From: Pseudonocardia sp. TRM90224
GTDB taxonomy: Bacteria > Actinomycetota > Actinomycetes > Mycobacteriales > Pseudonocardiaceae
DNA: 64,000 nucleotides
Reading direction: 5' to 3'
Assembly (NCBI RefSeq): GCF_021245725.1
Contig: NZ_JAJGSX010000006.1
Location: 124,001-188,000 of the forward strand
This document shows, in pieces, positions 28,227 to 36,846 of this stretch. The translations under genes and the position numbers were made by a program. Position 1 is the stretch's first letter; every line of letters begins with the position of its first letter. Below the pieces are notes generated by a model, which worked only from the letters and a program-made list of their open reading frames with translations, was not told the DNA's origin and did not search any database.

Positions 28227-28679
28227 GTGCAGGACACCGCGCAGTCCCCGCTCACGGCCACCGGGTTCGTCGCATCACAGGCGGACGTCGACGGGCTCAT
28301 GGCCTGGTTCGCGGAGTACGACGCCCTCGCCGCCCGTCATGACGTCGAGGCCATGGCCGACACCGCGCTCCTCCCGGTGACGGTGATCAGCAACGACTCG
28401 GCGGGCGACGGCGTGGTCCAGCAGTGGGACCGCGACGCGCTCGTCGCTTCGTTCGGCGCGTCGATGGAGTCCGTCGGGGAGGTCAGGATGGAGAACGACC
28501 GCACGCCGGTCTTCCTCAACGCCGACGTCGCCGTTGTCGTGACCAACTCGAAGGTCACGGCGGGGGAGCAGGTCCAGCACATGCGCTACGCCGACGTCAT
28601 GGTCAAGTCGGGCGGCCGGTGGCGGTTCGCGAGCATGATCCAGGCAGGTTGGGGCGACGTCATGAAGCAGTACGCGTAA
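28227..28679 (+). CDS. SnoaL/NTF2-like protein
   Basis: A 150-aa small alpha+beta-barrel protein of the nuclear-transport-factor-2-like superfamily, whose members are enzymes or ligand-binding proteins; activity unknown. It shows [39 protein letters not shown] and the terminal [10 protein letters not shown] chose GTG 28227 because AGGAG (28217-28221) lies 5 nt upstream; an ATG at 28212 in frame lies within the operator. The low-GC palindrome directly upstream indicates tight transcriptional control. Confidence 0.75.
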   Translation: MQDTAQSPLTATGFVASQADVDGLMAWFAEYDALAARHDVEAMADTALLPVTVISNDSAGDGVVQQWDRDALVASFGASMESVGEVRMENDRTPVFLNADVAVVVTNSKVTAGEQVQHMRYADVMVKSGGRWRFASMIQAGWGDVMKQYA

Positions 28680-28701
28680 CAGCTGGCAGAATGGGGAGGT
28701 C

Positions 28702-29808
28702 ATGACTTCCCTCCCCCTCGTTTTCGAGGCGCCCAAGCGCGCCCTCCCGCCGCGCCACCTCGCCGACCTCGACCCTGCCGAGCGCAGGGCCGCGGTCGGC
28801 GAGCTCGGCCTTCCCGGGTTCCGCGCCGACCAGCTCTCGCGGCACTACTTCGGCCGGCTCACGGCCGACGTCGACACGATGTCCGACCTCCCCGCGGCCG
28901 CTCGGGAGGCGGTGCGGACGTTGTTGCCGCCGCTCGTCGTGCCGGTGCTGGAGCAGTCGTGCGACGACGGGACCACCCGCAAGACGCTCTGGAAGGGCCA
29001 CGACGGCACCAGGGCCGAGTCGGTGCTGATGGGCTACCCCGACCGCGCAACCGTCTGCGTGTCGAGCCAGGCGGGTTGCGGCATGGCCTGTCCGTTCTGC
29101 GCGACCGGGCAGGGCGGTCTGGAGCGCAACCTCTCCACGGCCGAGATCGTCGAGCAGGTCCGGATGGCCGCCGCGGCGGCACGGGACGGCGCGCTGGGGG
29201 CTCCGACCCGGTTGTCCAACGTCGTGTTCATGGGCATGGGGGAGCCGCTCGCCAACTACAAGCGGGTGGTCGCTGCCGTCCGCCGGATCACTGAGCCCGC
29301 GCCCGACGGGCTCGGCATCTCCGCGCGCGGGGTCACGGTCTCGACGGTCGGGCTGGTGCCGGCCATCGACAGGCTCACGGCCGAAGGTCTCCCGGTGACG
29401 CTCGCGGTGTCGCTGCACACGCCCGACGACGAGCTGCGCGACACGTTGGTGCCGGTGAACAACCGGTGGAAGGTCGCCGAGGTGCTCGCGGCCGCGCGGC
29501 GCTACGCGCAGGCCACCGGCCGGCGCGTGTCGATCGAGTACGCGCTGATCCGCGACGTGAACGACCATGCATGGCGGGCCGACCTGCTCGGTTCGCTCCT
29601 GCGCCAGCAGATCGGCGCCAAGCGAGTGCACGTCAACCTGATCCCGCTCAACCCGACACCGGGCAGCAAGTGGGACGCCTCGCCGCGGCCGGTGCAGGAC
29701 GAGTTCGTGCGCCGGGTGCAGGCCGCAGGCGTGGCGTGCACCGTGCGCGACACACGCGGCCGTGAGATCGCCGCGGCGTGCGGCCAGCTCGCCGCCTCGC
29801 AGGCCTGA
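28702..29808 (+). CDS. rlmN: 23S rRNA/tRNA adenine-C2 methyltransferase RlmN
   Basis: Radical SAM enzyme that methylates A2503 of 23S rRNA and A37 of some tRNAs; 368 aa. The CxxxCxxC cluster motif is [18 protein letters not shown] (about 125-142). [27 protein letters not shown] and the C-terminal [19 protein letters not shown] supply the methyl-carrier and resolving cysteines. A CAGAAT box (28687-28692) and GGGGAGG precede the ATG. Confidence 0.97.
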   Translation: MTSLPLVFEAPKRALPPRHLADLDPAERRAAVGELGLPGFRADQLSRHYFGRLTADVDTMSDLPAAAREAVRTLLPPLVVPVLEQSCDDGTTRKTLWKGHDGTRAESVLMGYPDRATVCVSSQAGCGMACPFCATGQGGLERNLSTAEIVEQVRMAAAAARDGALGAPTRLSNVVFMGMGEPLANYKRVVAAVRRITEPAPDGLGISARGVTVSTVGLVPAIDRLTAEGLPVTLAVSLHTPDDELRDTLVPVNNRWKVAEVLAAARRYAQATGRRVSIEYALIRDVNDHAWRADLLGSLLRQQIGAKRVHVNLIPLNPTPGSKWDASPRPVQDEFVRRVQAAGVACTVRDTRGREIAAACGQLAASQA

Positions 29809-29853
29809 GGTGGAGCTGACCGCAGCGCGTTCTACCGCGCAGCGGCTCACCTC
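29807..29853. terminator. Probable bidirectional terminator between rlmN and tetR
   Basis: GAGGTG (29807-29812) pairs with CACCTC (29848-29853), with further GC-rich pairing inside (GCGCG with CGCGC). It covers the gap between two convergent genes. The stem is imperfect and there is no long T-tract. Confidence 0.45.
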
Positions 29854-30406
29854 ATGCGGCTCGATCGCGTCCGAGTAGTCCGGCAGCGATCTTCTTCGCG
29901 CGGTGGGCGGCCGCGGGGGTCCGCTCGCGAAGCGCCGTGACGTTCGCGCCGTCGACGAGCAGGATGAACTCCTCCGCCAGCTCCGCGTGGTCGGCGTACC
30001 CGGCTGCGGCGAGCACCTCGTCGAGGTAGTCGACGAGGGTGCGCTTGTACCGCGCAGCGACGACGTGCCCGGCCGCTGCGGGGTCGACGATCTCGACCAT
30101 GGCGTTGATCGAGGCGCAGCCGCGGAAGTCGTCATCGGCGAAGCGTTCGGCCAGGCCGTCGAACACGGCGAGCGGGTCGCCACCCGCGTCCTCGACGACC
30201 CCGCGGATCCAGCGGTGGTACTCCTCGGCCTGGCCGGTCAGCACGGCCACGACGAGGTCGTCCTTGCTGGCGAAATGCCGGTAGAACGACGCCCTGCCGA
30301 TCTCGGAGACGGTCAGGAGCCGGTCGACGCCGACCGCGCGGATGCCCTCGGCGTAGAAGAGCTGCTGCGCCGCGTCGATGAGGCGCTCCTTGGCGTGGGT
30401 CGGCAT
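29852..30406 (-). CDS. TetR family transcriptional regulator
   Basis: A 184-aa repressor. N-terminal HTH (KERLIDAAQQLFYAEGIRAVGVDR, split here as the TetR helices 1-3 with VSEIGRASFYRHFASKDDLV) occupies residues 5-55; the remainder is an all-helical ligand domain with TetR_C features. Ligand unknown. An inverted repeat immediately upstream is a likely autoregulatory site. It lies downstream of ligC on the same strand, 37 nt apart. Confidence 0.9.
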   Translation of the reverse strand: MPTHAKERLIDAAQQLFYAEGIRAVGVDRLLTVSEIGRASFYRHFASKDDLVVAVLTGQAEEYHRWIRGVVEDAGGDPLAVFDGLAERFADDDFRGCASINAMVEIVDPAAAGHVVAARYKRTLVDYLDEVLAAAGYADHAELAEEFILLVDGANVTALRERTPAAAHRAKKIAAGLLGRDRAA

Positions 30407-30412
30407 GCCGCC

Positions 30413-30443
30413 ACCGTACCGAAACGGAAGTGATCGGTACCGT
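30413..30443. promoter_or_regulatory. Inverted repeat upstream of tetR
   Basis: ACCGTACCGA (30413-30422) and TCGGTACCGT (30434-30443) are inverted with one mismatch and an 11-nt spacer. The site lies 7 nt before the TetR start and abuts the ligC stop, as expected for TetR autoregulation. Confidence 0.5.
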
Positions 30444-31511
30444 TCAGCGGCCCATCAGGACGTCGCCCAGGTCGAAGCTGACCGGCCGCTCCAGCTGCTC
30501 GTACGTGCACGAGCTCGGCTCGCGGTCGTCGCGCCAGCGCACGAACTGCGTCGTGTGCCGGAACCGGACGCCCTCCATGTAGTCGTACCGCACCTCGACG
30601 ACCCGCTCGGGGCGCAGAGGGACGAACGAGAGGTCCTTCCCGGCGTTCCAGCGGCTGGCCTCGGACTTGCGTGGGGTCCGCTCGCCCTCCTCCTGCTTCG
30701 CCCACGCCCACGGGTGCTCGTCGAACGTCGTGACCAGCGGCTGCATCTCGACCATCAGCTCGCGGCGGCGCTCCATGGGGAACGCGCCGACCACTCCGAC
30801 CGAGGCGAGCACACCGCGCTCGTCGAACAGGCCGAGCAGCAGTGAGCCGATCGCGTCGGGGCCCGACTTGTGGACGCGGTAGCCGGCGACCACGCAATCG
30901 GCCGTGCGCTCGTGCTTGACCTTCGTCATCACCCGCTTGTCGGGCTGGTAGGTGATGTCGAGCTTCTTCGCGATCAGCCCGTCGAGGCCGGCGCCTTCGA
31001 ACTGCTGGAACCAGCGGCGGGCGACGTCGAGGTCGTGCGTGACGGGCGTGACGTGCACCGGGGGAGCGGCCTTCGCCAGTGCCTCCTCCAGCAGCGCCCT
31101 GCGCTCGGAGAGCGGGCGCTCGGTCAGGTCGTCGTCGCCGAGCGCGAGGAGGTCGAACGCGATGAAGCTCGCCGGTGTCGTCTCCGAGAGCAGCTTCACG
31201 CGGCTCGCCGCCGGGTGGATGCGCTGCTGCAGCACCTCGAAGTCGAGGGTGTTGCGCTCGGTGTCGGCGACGACGATCTCACCGTCGATGACGGCTCGGG
31301 GTGGGAAGTTGGCGAGCACGGCCTCGACGACCTCGGGGAAGTAGCGGGTCATCGGCCGTTCGTTGCGGCTGCCGATCTCCACCTCGTCGCCGTCGCGGAA
31401 GATGATCGACCGGAAGCCGTCCCACTTCGGTTCGTACATCTGACCGGCCGGGATGTCCGGTGCGGGCTTGGCCAGCATCGGCTTCACGGGCGGCATCACG
31501 GGCAGGTCCAC
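30444..31511 (-). CDS. ligC: ATP-dependent DNA ligase LigC
   Basis: Seals nicks during repair; 355 aa. The opening VDLPVMPPVKPMLAKP and the nucleotidyltransferase motif I YEPKWDGFR (adenylated Lys29) match mycobacterial LigC (Rv3731) closely, as do IDGEIVVAD, DLDGLIAKK-type motif IV and KVKHERTADCV (motif V). An OB-fold domain follows. There is no polymerase or nuclease domain, unlike LigD. CACACT 6 nt before the GTG (minus strand, 31518-31523) suggests a leaderless mRNA. It is divergent from mug and part of a repair cluster with a Prim-Pol domain protein. Confidence 0.95.
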   Translation of the reverse strand: MDLPVMPPVKPMLAKPAPDIPAGQMYEPKWDGFRSIIFRDGDEVEIGSRNERPMTRYFPEVVEAVLANFPPRAVIDGEIVVADTERNTLDFEVLQQRIHPAASRVKLLSETTPASFIAFDLLALGDDDLTERPLSERRALLEEALAKAAPPVHVTPVTHDLDVARRWFQQFEGAGLDGLIAKKLDITYQPDKRVMTKVKHERTADCVVAGYRVHKSGPDAIGSLLLGLFDERGVLASVGVVGAFPMERRRELMVEMQPLVTTFDEHPWAWAKQEEGERTPRKSEASRWNAGKDLSFVPLRPERVVEVRYDYMEGVRFRHTTQFVRWRDDREPSSCTYEQLERPVSFDLGDVLMGR

Positions 31512-31576
31512 AGCGCCAGTGTGCCAGGGTGTCGGCGCAGGTCGAGCCCCCGTGACGGGTGGATCTTCCGGCGCCG

Positions 31577-31582
31577 TAGCGT
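31577..31582 (+). promoter_or_regulatory. mug -10 box (leaderless)
   Basis: TAGCGT lies 7 nt before the GTG at 31590. It faces the ligC -10 box across about 50 bp, forming a compact divergent promoter. Confidence 0.45.
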
Positions 31583-31589
31583 CGGTGCG

Positions 31590-32144
31590 GTGGCGCGGTT
31601 CAGTCCCGACGAGCTCGAAGCGGCGCGGTCGCGCACACTGCCGGACGTCCTGCCGGGCCCGGCCGACCCGCCGCTGCGGGTGCTGTTCTGCGGCATCAAC
31701 CCCGGGCTGCTCTCCGCGGCCACCGGCCACCACTTCGCGCGCCCCGGAAACCGGTTCTGGCCGGCACTGCACGACTCCGGGTTCACGCCGCGCCTGCTCG
31801 ACCCCGCCGAGCAGTGGGAGCTCGCCCACCTCGGCCTGGGCGTCACCAACGTCGCGCCACGGGCCACGGCCCGGGCCGACGAGCTGGGGTCCGCCGAGCT
31901 GGTCGCGGGCGGAGAGCTGCTGCGCGCGACCGTCGCGGAGCACCGCCCGGCGTGGCTCGCGGTGCTGGGTGTGACGGCCTACCGGGTCGCGTTCGCCGAC
32001 AAGACCGCCGCGATCGGCCGGCAGGAGCGCACGCTCGGCCCGACGCGGATCTGGGTGCTGCCCAACCCCAGCGGCCTCAACGCCCACTACCAGCTGTCGG
32101 CGCTCACCGCGCAGTTCGCGCTCCTCCGCGCCGCGGCCCCCTGA
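31590..32144 (+). CDS. mug: G/U mismatch-specific DNA glycosylase (Mug family)
   Basis: Removes uracil or 3,N4-ethenocytosine opposite guanine, starting base-excision repair; 184 aa. Motif 1 is FCGINPGL (about residues 33-40), and the later VLPNPSGLNAHY motif gives the second active-site loop. RPGNRFWPALHDSGF is typical. It is encoded divergently from ligC, with the Prim-Pol gene convergent downstream, so base removal, gap filling and ligation are encoded together. Confidence 0.92.
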   Translation: MARFSPDELEAARSRTLPDVLPGPADPPLRVLFCGINPGLLSAATGHHFARPGNRFWPALHDSGFTPRLLDPAEQWELAHLGLGVTNVAPRATARADELGSAELVAGGELLRATVAEHRPAWLAVLGVTAYRVAFADKTAAIGRQERTLGPTRIWVLPNPSGLNAHYQLSALTAQFALLRAAAP

Positions 32145-32146
32145 AG

Positions 32147-32210
32147 TTCCCCACCGTTTTGCCTATTTGCAGGCCCTCGGAGGTATGCAGGTTGGCAAAA
32201 CGGTGGGGAA
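32147..32210. repeat. Family A palindromic repeat, copy 2
   Basis: Inverted repeat with arms 32147-32171 and 32186-32210, the right arm nearly identical to copies 1 and 3; the left arm has diverged at the tip (GCCTATTTGCA). It lies precisely between two convergent stop codons (32144 and 32215). Confidence 0.88.
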
Positions 32211-32214
32211 GTTT

Positions 32215-33183
32215 TCAGTCGAGGTCCTGGGTGTCGGCGTCCGGCGGTTCCTCGGCGCCCTCGCGGGCGTCCCGGTCGGCCCATTCGAGCAGCTCGTCGA
32301 GCAGGTAGACGGAGTCGTCGATGCCGGCGTGCAGGTCGCCCAGCTCCGCGAAGCGGGCGGGGACGGTCGCGATGGTGAAGTCGCCCGGCTCCGCGTCGTC
32401 GATCTCGTCCCAGCGGATCGGCGTGGAGACGACGGCCTCCGGCACCCCGCGCACGGAGTAGGCGGCGGCGATCGTGTGGTCGCGGGCGTTCTGGTTGTAG
32501 TCGACGAAGATCGTCGCCGGGTCGCGGTCCTTGCGCCACCACGTGAGGTCGACGAGCCCATCGGAGCGCCGCCCGACCTCGCGGGCGAACGCGTGCGCGG
32601 CCCGTCGCACGTCCTGGAAGCCCCAGCGCGGCTCGATCCGCACGTAGATGTGCATGCCCTTGCCGCCGGACGTCTTCGGCCAGCCGGTCGCGCCCAGCTC
32701 GTCGAGCACCTCGTGCGAGATGTGCGCGACCCTGCGGACGTCGGCGTAGGTCGCCTTCGGGCCGGGATCCAAGTCGATCCGCCACTCGTCGGGCTTCTCG
32801 ACGTCGGCCTGCCGGGAGTTCCACGGGTGGAACTCGACGGTCGACATCTGGACGGCCCACACGACGTCGGCCGGGTGCTGAACGCACAGCTCGTCGGCCG
32901 TGCGGTTCCAGCGGGGGAAGTGCACGCGGACGGTCTGCACCCACTCGGGCGCGCCCTTCGGGAGGCGCTTCTGGTGGACCTTCTCGCCGCTCACCCCGGT
33001 CGGGAAACGGTGCAGCATGCACGGGCGGTCGCGCAGCGCGCGCACGATCCCGTCGGAGACTGCCATGTAGTACCGCGCGAGGTCGAGCTTCGTCTCCCCG
33101 CGCGCCGGGAAGTAGACCCGGTCGGGGCTGCTCAGCCGGACCTTGCGGTCACCGACCTCCAGCTCGACAGCGGAACCGGCCAT
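32215..33183 (-). CDS. LigD-type polymerase domain protein (Prim-PolC)
   Basis: A stand-alone archaeo-eukaryotic primase/polymerase, 322 aa, like Rv3730c (Prim-PolC), which fills short gaps and prefers ribonucleotides. The N-terminal part reads VRLSSPDRVYFPARGETKLD. Catalytic aspartates lie in RIDLDPGPKATYADV, and the TSGGKGMHIYVRI and IFVDYNQNARDHT motifs complete the active site. In mycobacteria the equivalent works with LigC in base-excision repair. It ends next to repeat A and is followed upstream, 9 nt away, by the DUF2631 gene on the same strand. Confidence 0.94.
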   Translation of the reverse strand: MAGSAVELEVGDRKVRLSSPDRVYFPARGETKLDLARYYMAVSDGIVRALRDRPCMLHRFPTGVSGEKVHQKRLPKGAPEWVQTVRVHFPRWNRTADELCVQHPADVVWAVQMSTVEFHPWNSRQADVEKPDEWRIDLDPGPKATYADVRRVAHISHEVLDELGATGWPKTSGGKGMHIYVRIEPRWGFQDVRRAAHAFAREVGRRSDGLVDLTWWRKDRDPATIFVDYNQNARDHTIAAAYSVRGVPEAVVSTPIRWDEIDDAEPGDFTIATVPARFAELGDLHAGIDDSVYLLDELLEWADRDAREGAEEPPDADTQDLD

Positions 33184-33192
33184 CGGCGCGGG

Positions 33193-33453
33193 TCAGCGCC
33201 GCCAGGCGTTGCGCTTGCGCAGCGACACGTTGATCAGACCGATCGCCATGATGACGGCGATGCCGACCAGCCACAGGTTCTCCGTGCGGCCCTGGTGGTT
33301 GCCGATCTGCATGAACAGCAGCGCGATCACGCTGATCCAGCCGGCGATCATCATCCCGCGGGGGAACCCGCCGTGCCAGCCCCACTCGGCCGACGGCTCG
33401 TCGTGCGGATCGACCGTAGGCCGCTTCGCCAGCTCACGGGAGTTCCTCGCCAC
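33193..33453 (-). CDS. DUF2631 small membrane protein
   Basis: An 86-aa protein with two predicted TM helices (MMIAGWISVIALLFMQIG and NLWLVGIAVIMAIGLINV) and a charged N-terminus with SAEWGWHGG. Conserved in actinobacteria near dxr; function unknown. It is divergent from dxr and probably cotranscribed with the Prim-Pol gene. A GGAGGA ribosome site precedes the ATG. Confidence 0.88.
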   Translation of the reverse strand: MARNSRELAKRPTVDPHDEPSAEWGWHGGFPRGMMIAGWISVIALLFMQIGNHQGRTENLWLVGIAVIMAIGLINVSLRKRNAWRR

Positions 33454-33523
33454 GCCGTCCTCCTGGATTGTGAAACAAGAACCTCATCGTCGCACAACGC
33501 GCGGGCGAGGATGATGGAGCCCG

Positions 33524-34696
33524 ATGACTGGCACCCGATCCGTTCTCGTGCTGGGCTCCACGGGGTCCATCGGCACGCAGGCGCTCACGTTGCTCGCGGC
33601 CCACCGCGACCGGTTCACCGTCGCCGGCCTGGCCGCCGGCGGCTCCGACCTGCTGTTGCTCGCCGAGCAGGCGCGCGAGCACGGCGTGCGCACGGTCGCC
33701 GTCGCCGATCACGGTGCCGCCGCCCGGCTGCGCGAGCTGGTGCCCGGCCTCGACGTGCTCAGCGGCCCGGACGCTGCCACCGAGCTGGCCGGCGGCTCCG
33801 GCGCCGACATCGTGTTGAACGGGATCACCGGCTCGGTGGGGCTCGGGCCGACGCTCGCCGCGCTCGGCACGGGCGCGGTGCTGGCGCTGGCCAACAAGGA
33901 ATCGCTGGTGGCGGGCGGCCCGCTGGTACTGGGCGCCGCCGCGCCCGGGCAGATCGTGCCGGTCGACTCGGAGCACTCCGCGCTGGCCCAGTGCCTGCGG
34001 GCGGGCCGGGCCGAGGAGGTGGAGCGGCTCGTCGTCACGGCGTCGGGTGGGCCGTTCCGCGGCCGGTCGCGGGCCGGGCTCGCCGACGTGACGCTCAAGG
34101 AGGCGCTCGCGCACCCGACCTGGGACATGGGCCCGGTGATCACCATCAACTCGGCCACACTGATCAACAAGGGCCTCGAGGTGATCGAGGCCCACCTGCT
34201 GTTCGGCATCCCGTACGAGCGCATCGACGTCGTCGTGCACCCGCAGTCGATCATCCACTCGATGGTGACGTTCGTCGACGGCTCGACGATCGCGCAGGCC
34301 AGCCCGCCCGACATGGTGCTGCCGATCGCGCTGGCGCTGGGCTGGCCGCAGCGCCTGCCGGGAGCCGCCCGCCCGTGCCGCTGGGACGCGGCGCAGAGCT
34401 GGACGTTCGAGCCGCTCGACGAGACCGCGTTCGCCGGTGTCCGGCTGGCCCGCGCGGCCGGGACGGCGGGCGGGTGCCTGCCCGCCGTGCTCAACGCGGC
34501 GAACGAGGAGGCCGTCGCGGCGTTCGTCGACGGCTCGCTCGGCTTCACCGGGATCACCGACGTGCTCGACGAGGTCCTCGATGCCGCCGACGGCTGGCGT
34601 CGCGACCCGGTTACCGTTGCCGACGTGCTCGCTGCCGAGGAGTGGGCCAGGGCCCACGCTCGCGAGCTCGCCGGACAAGCAGGAGTTTCCTCATGA
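33524..34696 (+). CDS. dxr: 1-deoxy-D-xylulose 5-phosphate reductoisomerase
   Basis: Second step of the MEP isoprenoid pathway, NADPH- and metal-dependent; 390 aa. The NADPH site is [15 protein letters not shown]. Further signatures are [34 protein letters not shown], and [16 protein letters not shown] before [10 protein letters not shown]. The stop overlaps the protease gene (ATGA). IspG, also of this pathway, lies 2 kb downstream; the order dxr-protease-ispG is conserved in actinobacteria. Confidence 0.97.
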   Translation: MTGTRSVLVLGSTGSIGTQALTLLAAHRDRFTVAGLAAGGSDLLLLAEQAREHGVRTVAVADHGAAARLRELVPGLDVLSGPDAATELAGGSGADIVLNGITGSVGLGPTLAALGTGAVLALANKESLVAGGPLVLGAAAPGQIVPVDSEHSALAQCLRAGRAEEVERLVVTASGGPFRGRSRAGLADVTLKEALAHPTWDMGPVITINSATLINKGLEVIEAHLLFGIPYERIDVVVHPQSIIHSMVTFVDGSTIAQASPPDMVLPIALALGWPQRLPGAARPCRWDAAQSWTFEPLDETAFAGVRLARAAGTAGGCLPAVLNAANEEAVAAFVDGSLGFTGITDVLDEVLDAADGWRRDPVTVADVLAAEEWARAHARELAGQAGVSS

Positions 34697-35973
34697 TGAC
34701 CGTGATCGGGATCGTGCTCTTCTTCCTGGGCATCCTCGCCTCGGTCGCCTGGCACGAGCTCGGGCACTTCACGACCGCGCGCTGGTTCGGGATCAAGGTG
34801 CCGGAGTTCTTCGTCGGCTTCGGCAAGACCGTCTGGTCGCGCAAGGTCGGCGACACCGAGTTCGGGCTCAAGGCCATCCCGCTCGGCGGCTACGTACGCA
34901 TGATCGGGATGATCCCGCCGGAGAAGGGCGGGACGCTCGGCCGCAGCCGGCGCACCGGCCCGTTCCAGGGACTGATCGACGACGTGCGCAAGCAGTCGGC
35001 GCTCGACGTGCTGCCGGAGGACGTCGACCGGCAGTTCTGGATGCGGGCGCCGTGGAAGCGCGTGATCGTGATGATCGCGGGCCCGCTGATGAACCTGATC
35101 CTCGCGGTGGTGCTGTTCGCGATCGTGCTGATGGGCTTCGGCGTGCCGACGCTCACCACGACGGTCAGCAGCGTGAGCGCGTGCGTGGTGTCGGCCGCGG
35201 CGCCGACCCAGGACTGCCCGCCCGGCGCGCCGCCCACGCCGGCTGCGGCGGCCGACTTCCGGCCGGGCGACCGGATCGTCGCGTTCAACGGGCAGCCGTT
35301 CGACGACTGGGACGAGCTGCGGATGGCAATCCGCGCCGCCAGCGGCACGGTCACGGTCACCGTCGACCGCGGCGGTCAGCAGCTGGAGCTGCGCCCGACG
35401 CTGATCACGACCGAGCTGAACGACCTCGACGACCCGAAGAAGATCGTGACGGGCAGCTTCCTCGGGCTCGCCCCGCTGTCGGTCGTGACGCGCCAGGATC
35501 TGCCGGCCGTGGCCGGCGAGATCGGCGACGTGATCGGCCGCACCTGGCAGGCCGTGATCAACCTGCCGCAACGGGTGCCGGAGGTGTTCGGCTCGGTCTT
35601 CCTCGGGCAGGAGCGCCAGCAGGACTCGCCGGTCGGCATCGTCGGCGCCTCGCGCATCGGCGGCGAGATCCTCGCCCTCGACGCCCCGGTCGGCCAGGAG
35701 ATCGCGTTCTTCCTGCAGTTGCTGGCGCTGGTGAACATCTCGCTGTTCCTGTTCAACCTGCTCCCGATCCCGCCGCTGGACGGCGGCCAGATCTTCCCCG
35801 CGATCTGGGAGTCGATCCGGCGCCGGTTCGCCAAGGTGCGCGGGCGGCCCGATCCCGGCCCGGTCGACGTCGCGAGGCTGATGCCGGTGGCGTACGTGGT
35901 GGCGCTGGTCTTCGTCGCGTGGAGCGGGCTGCTGTTCATCGCCGACATCGTCAACCCCGTCACGCTGCAGTAA
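34693..35973 (+). CDS. rip1: Site-2 intramembrane metalloprotease (Rip1/RseP family)
   Basis: M50 zinc protease that cleaves membrane-bound anti-sigma factors and similar substrates; 426 aa. The first TM helix carries HELGH (His21, Glu22, His25). A periplasmic PDZ domain sits at about 185-240 ([20 protein letters not shown]). The C-terminal TM helix has [12 protein letters not shown] with the third metal ligand Asp. A Pro/Ala insertion with two cysteines ([17 protein letters not shown]) precedes the PDZ. It is translationally coupled to dxr. Name follows the mycobacterial orthologue. Confidence 0.94.
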   Translation: MMTVIGIVLFFLGILASVAWHELGHFTTARWFGIKVPEFFVGFGKTVWSRKVGDTEFGLKAIPLGGYVRMIGMIPPEKGGTLGRSRRTGPFQGLIDDVRKQSALDVLPEDVDRQFWMRAPWKRVIVMIAGPLMNLILAVVLFAIVLMGFGVPTLTTTVSSVSACVVSAAAPTQDCPPGAPPTPAAAADFRPGDRIVAFNGQPFDDWDELRMAIRAASGTVTVTVDRGGQQLELRPTLITTELNDLDDPKKIVTGSFLGLAPLSVVTRQDLPAVAGEIGDVIGRTWQAVINLPQRVPEVFGSVFLGQERQQDSPVGIVGASRIGGEILALDAPVGQEIAFFLQLLALVNISLFLFNLLPIPPLDGGQIFPAIWESIRRRFAKVRGRPDPGPVDVARLMPVAYVVALVFVAWSGLLFIADIVNPVTLQ

Positions 35974-36006
35974 ATCGCGTGCCGTTCGCGGCCTAAAATG
36001 GAAACC

Positions 36007-36039
36007 ATGACTGTCGACCGCACAGGCGCGCCGAGGTGA
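36007..36039 (+). CDS. Possible 10-codon leader ORF
   Basis: ATG ... TGA encoding MTVDRTGAPR; its stop overlaps the GTG of the HAD gene (GTGA). A strong TAAAAT -10 box (35994-35999) lies 7 nt upstream, which would make this ATG the leaderless 5' end. It may serve only to bring ribosomes to the HAD start. No homology can be claimed. Confidence 0.35.
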   Translation: MTVDRTGAPR

Positions 36040-36557
36040 CGGAGAGCCTCGCCGAGCCACCCTGCCCCACGCTCCCGCTCGACCGTCCGGTCGCGGTCTT
36101 CGACATCGACGGTGTGCTGGCCGACGTCCGGCACCGCCTGCACCACCTGGAGGCGCGCCCGCAGCGCTGGGAGCGGTTCTTCCAGACGGCCGACCGCGAC
36201 CCCACGCTCCCGGAGGGCGTCGAGCGGCTGCGCGCGACGCTCGAGGACCACGACGTGATCTACCTGACCGGGCGGCCGGAACGCAACCGGCGCCTGACCG
36301 AGCGGTGGCTGGCCCGCCACGGGCTGCCGACCGGACCGCTGATCATGCGCCCGGACGACGACTTCCGGCCCGCGCGCTGGCTCAAGCGGGAGGTGCTGCG
36401 GCACATCGCGGCCACCCGCACCGTCGCCTCGGTGCTGGACGACGACCCCGCTGTGGTGCGCGTGCTCGAAGAGGACGGGTGGCCGGTCGAGCTCGCCACC
36501 TGGCTCCCGCACTCGTCCACGCTGCGTCAGGCCCAGGAGCGCCGCGGGCGCACGTAG
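36036..36557 (+). CDS. HAD-like hydrolase/phosphatase
   Basis: A 173-aa haloacid dehalogenase-fold protein. Motif I is VFDIDGVLADVRHRL (nucleophile and acid Asp at about residues 23 and 25), motif II is IYLTGRPERNR, and the C-terminal VLDDDPAVV gives the metal-binding aspartates. The class resembles polynucleotide-kinase-3'-phosphatase or acid-phosphatase-type HADs; substrate unknown. The GTG start has no ribosome site but overlaps a tiny upstream ORF, which may couple translation. Confidence 0.82.
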   Translation: MTESLAEPPCPTLPLDRPVAVFDIDGVLADVRHRLHHLEARPQRWERFFQTADRDPTLPEGVERLRATLEDHDVIYLTGRPERNRRLTERWLARHGLPTGPLIMRPDDDFRPARWLKREVLRHIAATRTVASVLDDDPAVVRVLEEDGWPVELATWLPHSSTLRQAQERRGRT

Positions 36558-36620
36558 CTCGACGCTGGTTCCACGGGCACACACGCCAGGCGAGCGTGCA
36601 GCCCACCCGAGGGTTGGGGG

Positions 36621-36677
36621 AGGGCAGGAAAGCCACTTTCCTGCCCTGTGAGGGCCGGAAAGTGGCTTTGCTGCCCT
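36621..36677. repeat. Family B palindromic repeat, copy 2
   Basis: A 57-bp copy of the family B element (AGGGCAGGAAAGCCACTTTC ...), with CTGTGAGGGCCGG in the centre. It lies in the 289-bp gap between the HAD gene and ispG, which holds otherwise only the ispG promoter. Confidence 0.88.
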
Positions 36678-36833
36678 CGCGTGCGCGGCTGCCCTTCCGT
36701 GCGAGGTGCTGCGCCGCGCACGACCTGTGCCGGGGTCGGGTCGGACGGTGTTCGCGTCACCCACCGGTGGTGCCGCTGCGGCCCCATAGGGTGCTTCGCG
36801 CCACCGCCAGCAGCGCTGCGTAGGCGCGGCGGG

Positions 36834-36839
36834 GATACT
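36834..36839 (+). promoter_or_regulatory. ispG -10 box (leaderless)
   Basis: GATACT ends 7 nt before the ispG GTG. A GGAGG between them is too close to the start to act as a ribosome site, so leaderless initiation is likely. Confidence 0.45.
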
Positions 36840-36846
36840 GGAGGTC

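Noticed and set aside
33709..36060. A 783-codon minus-strand open frame
   Set aside because: Shadow of dxr and the site-2 protease; no ribosome site or recognisable domain.
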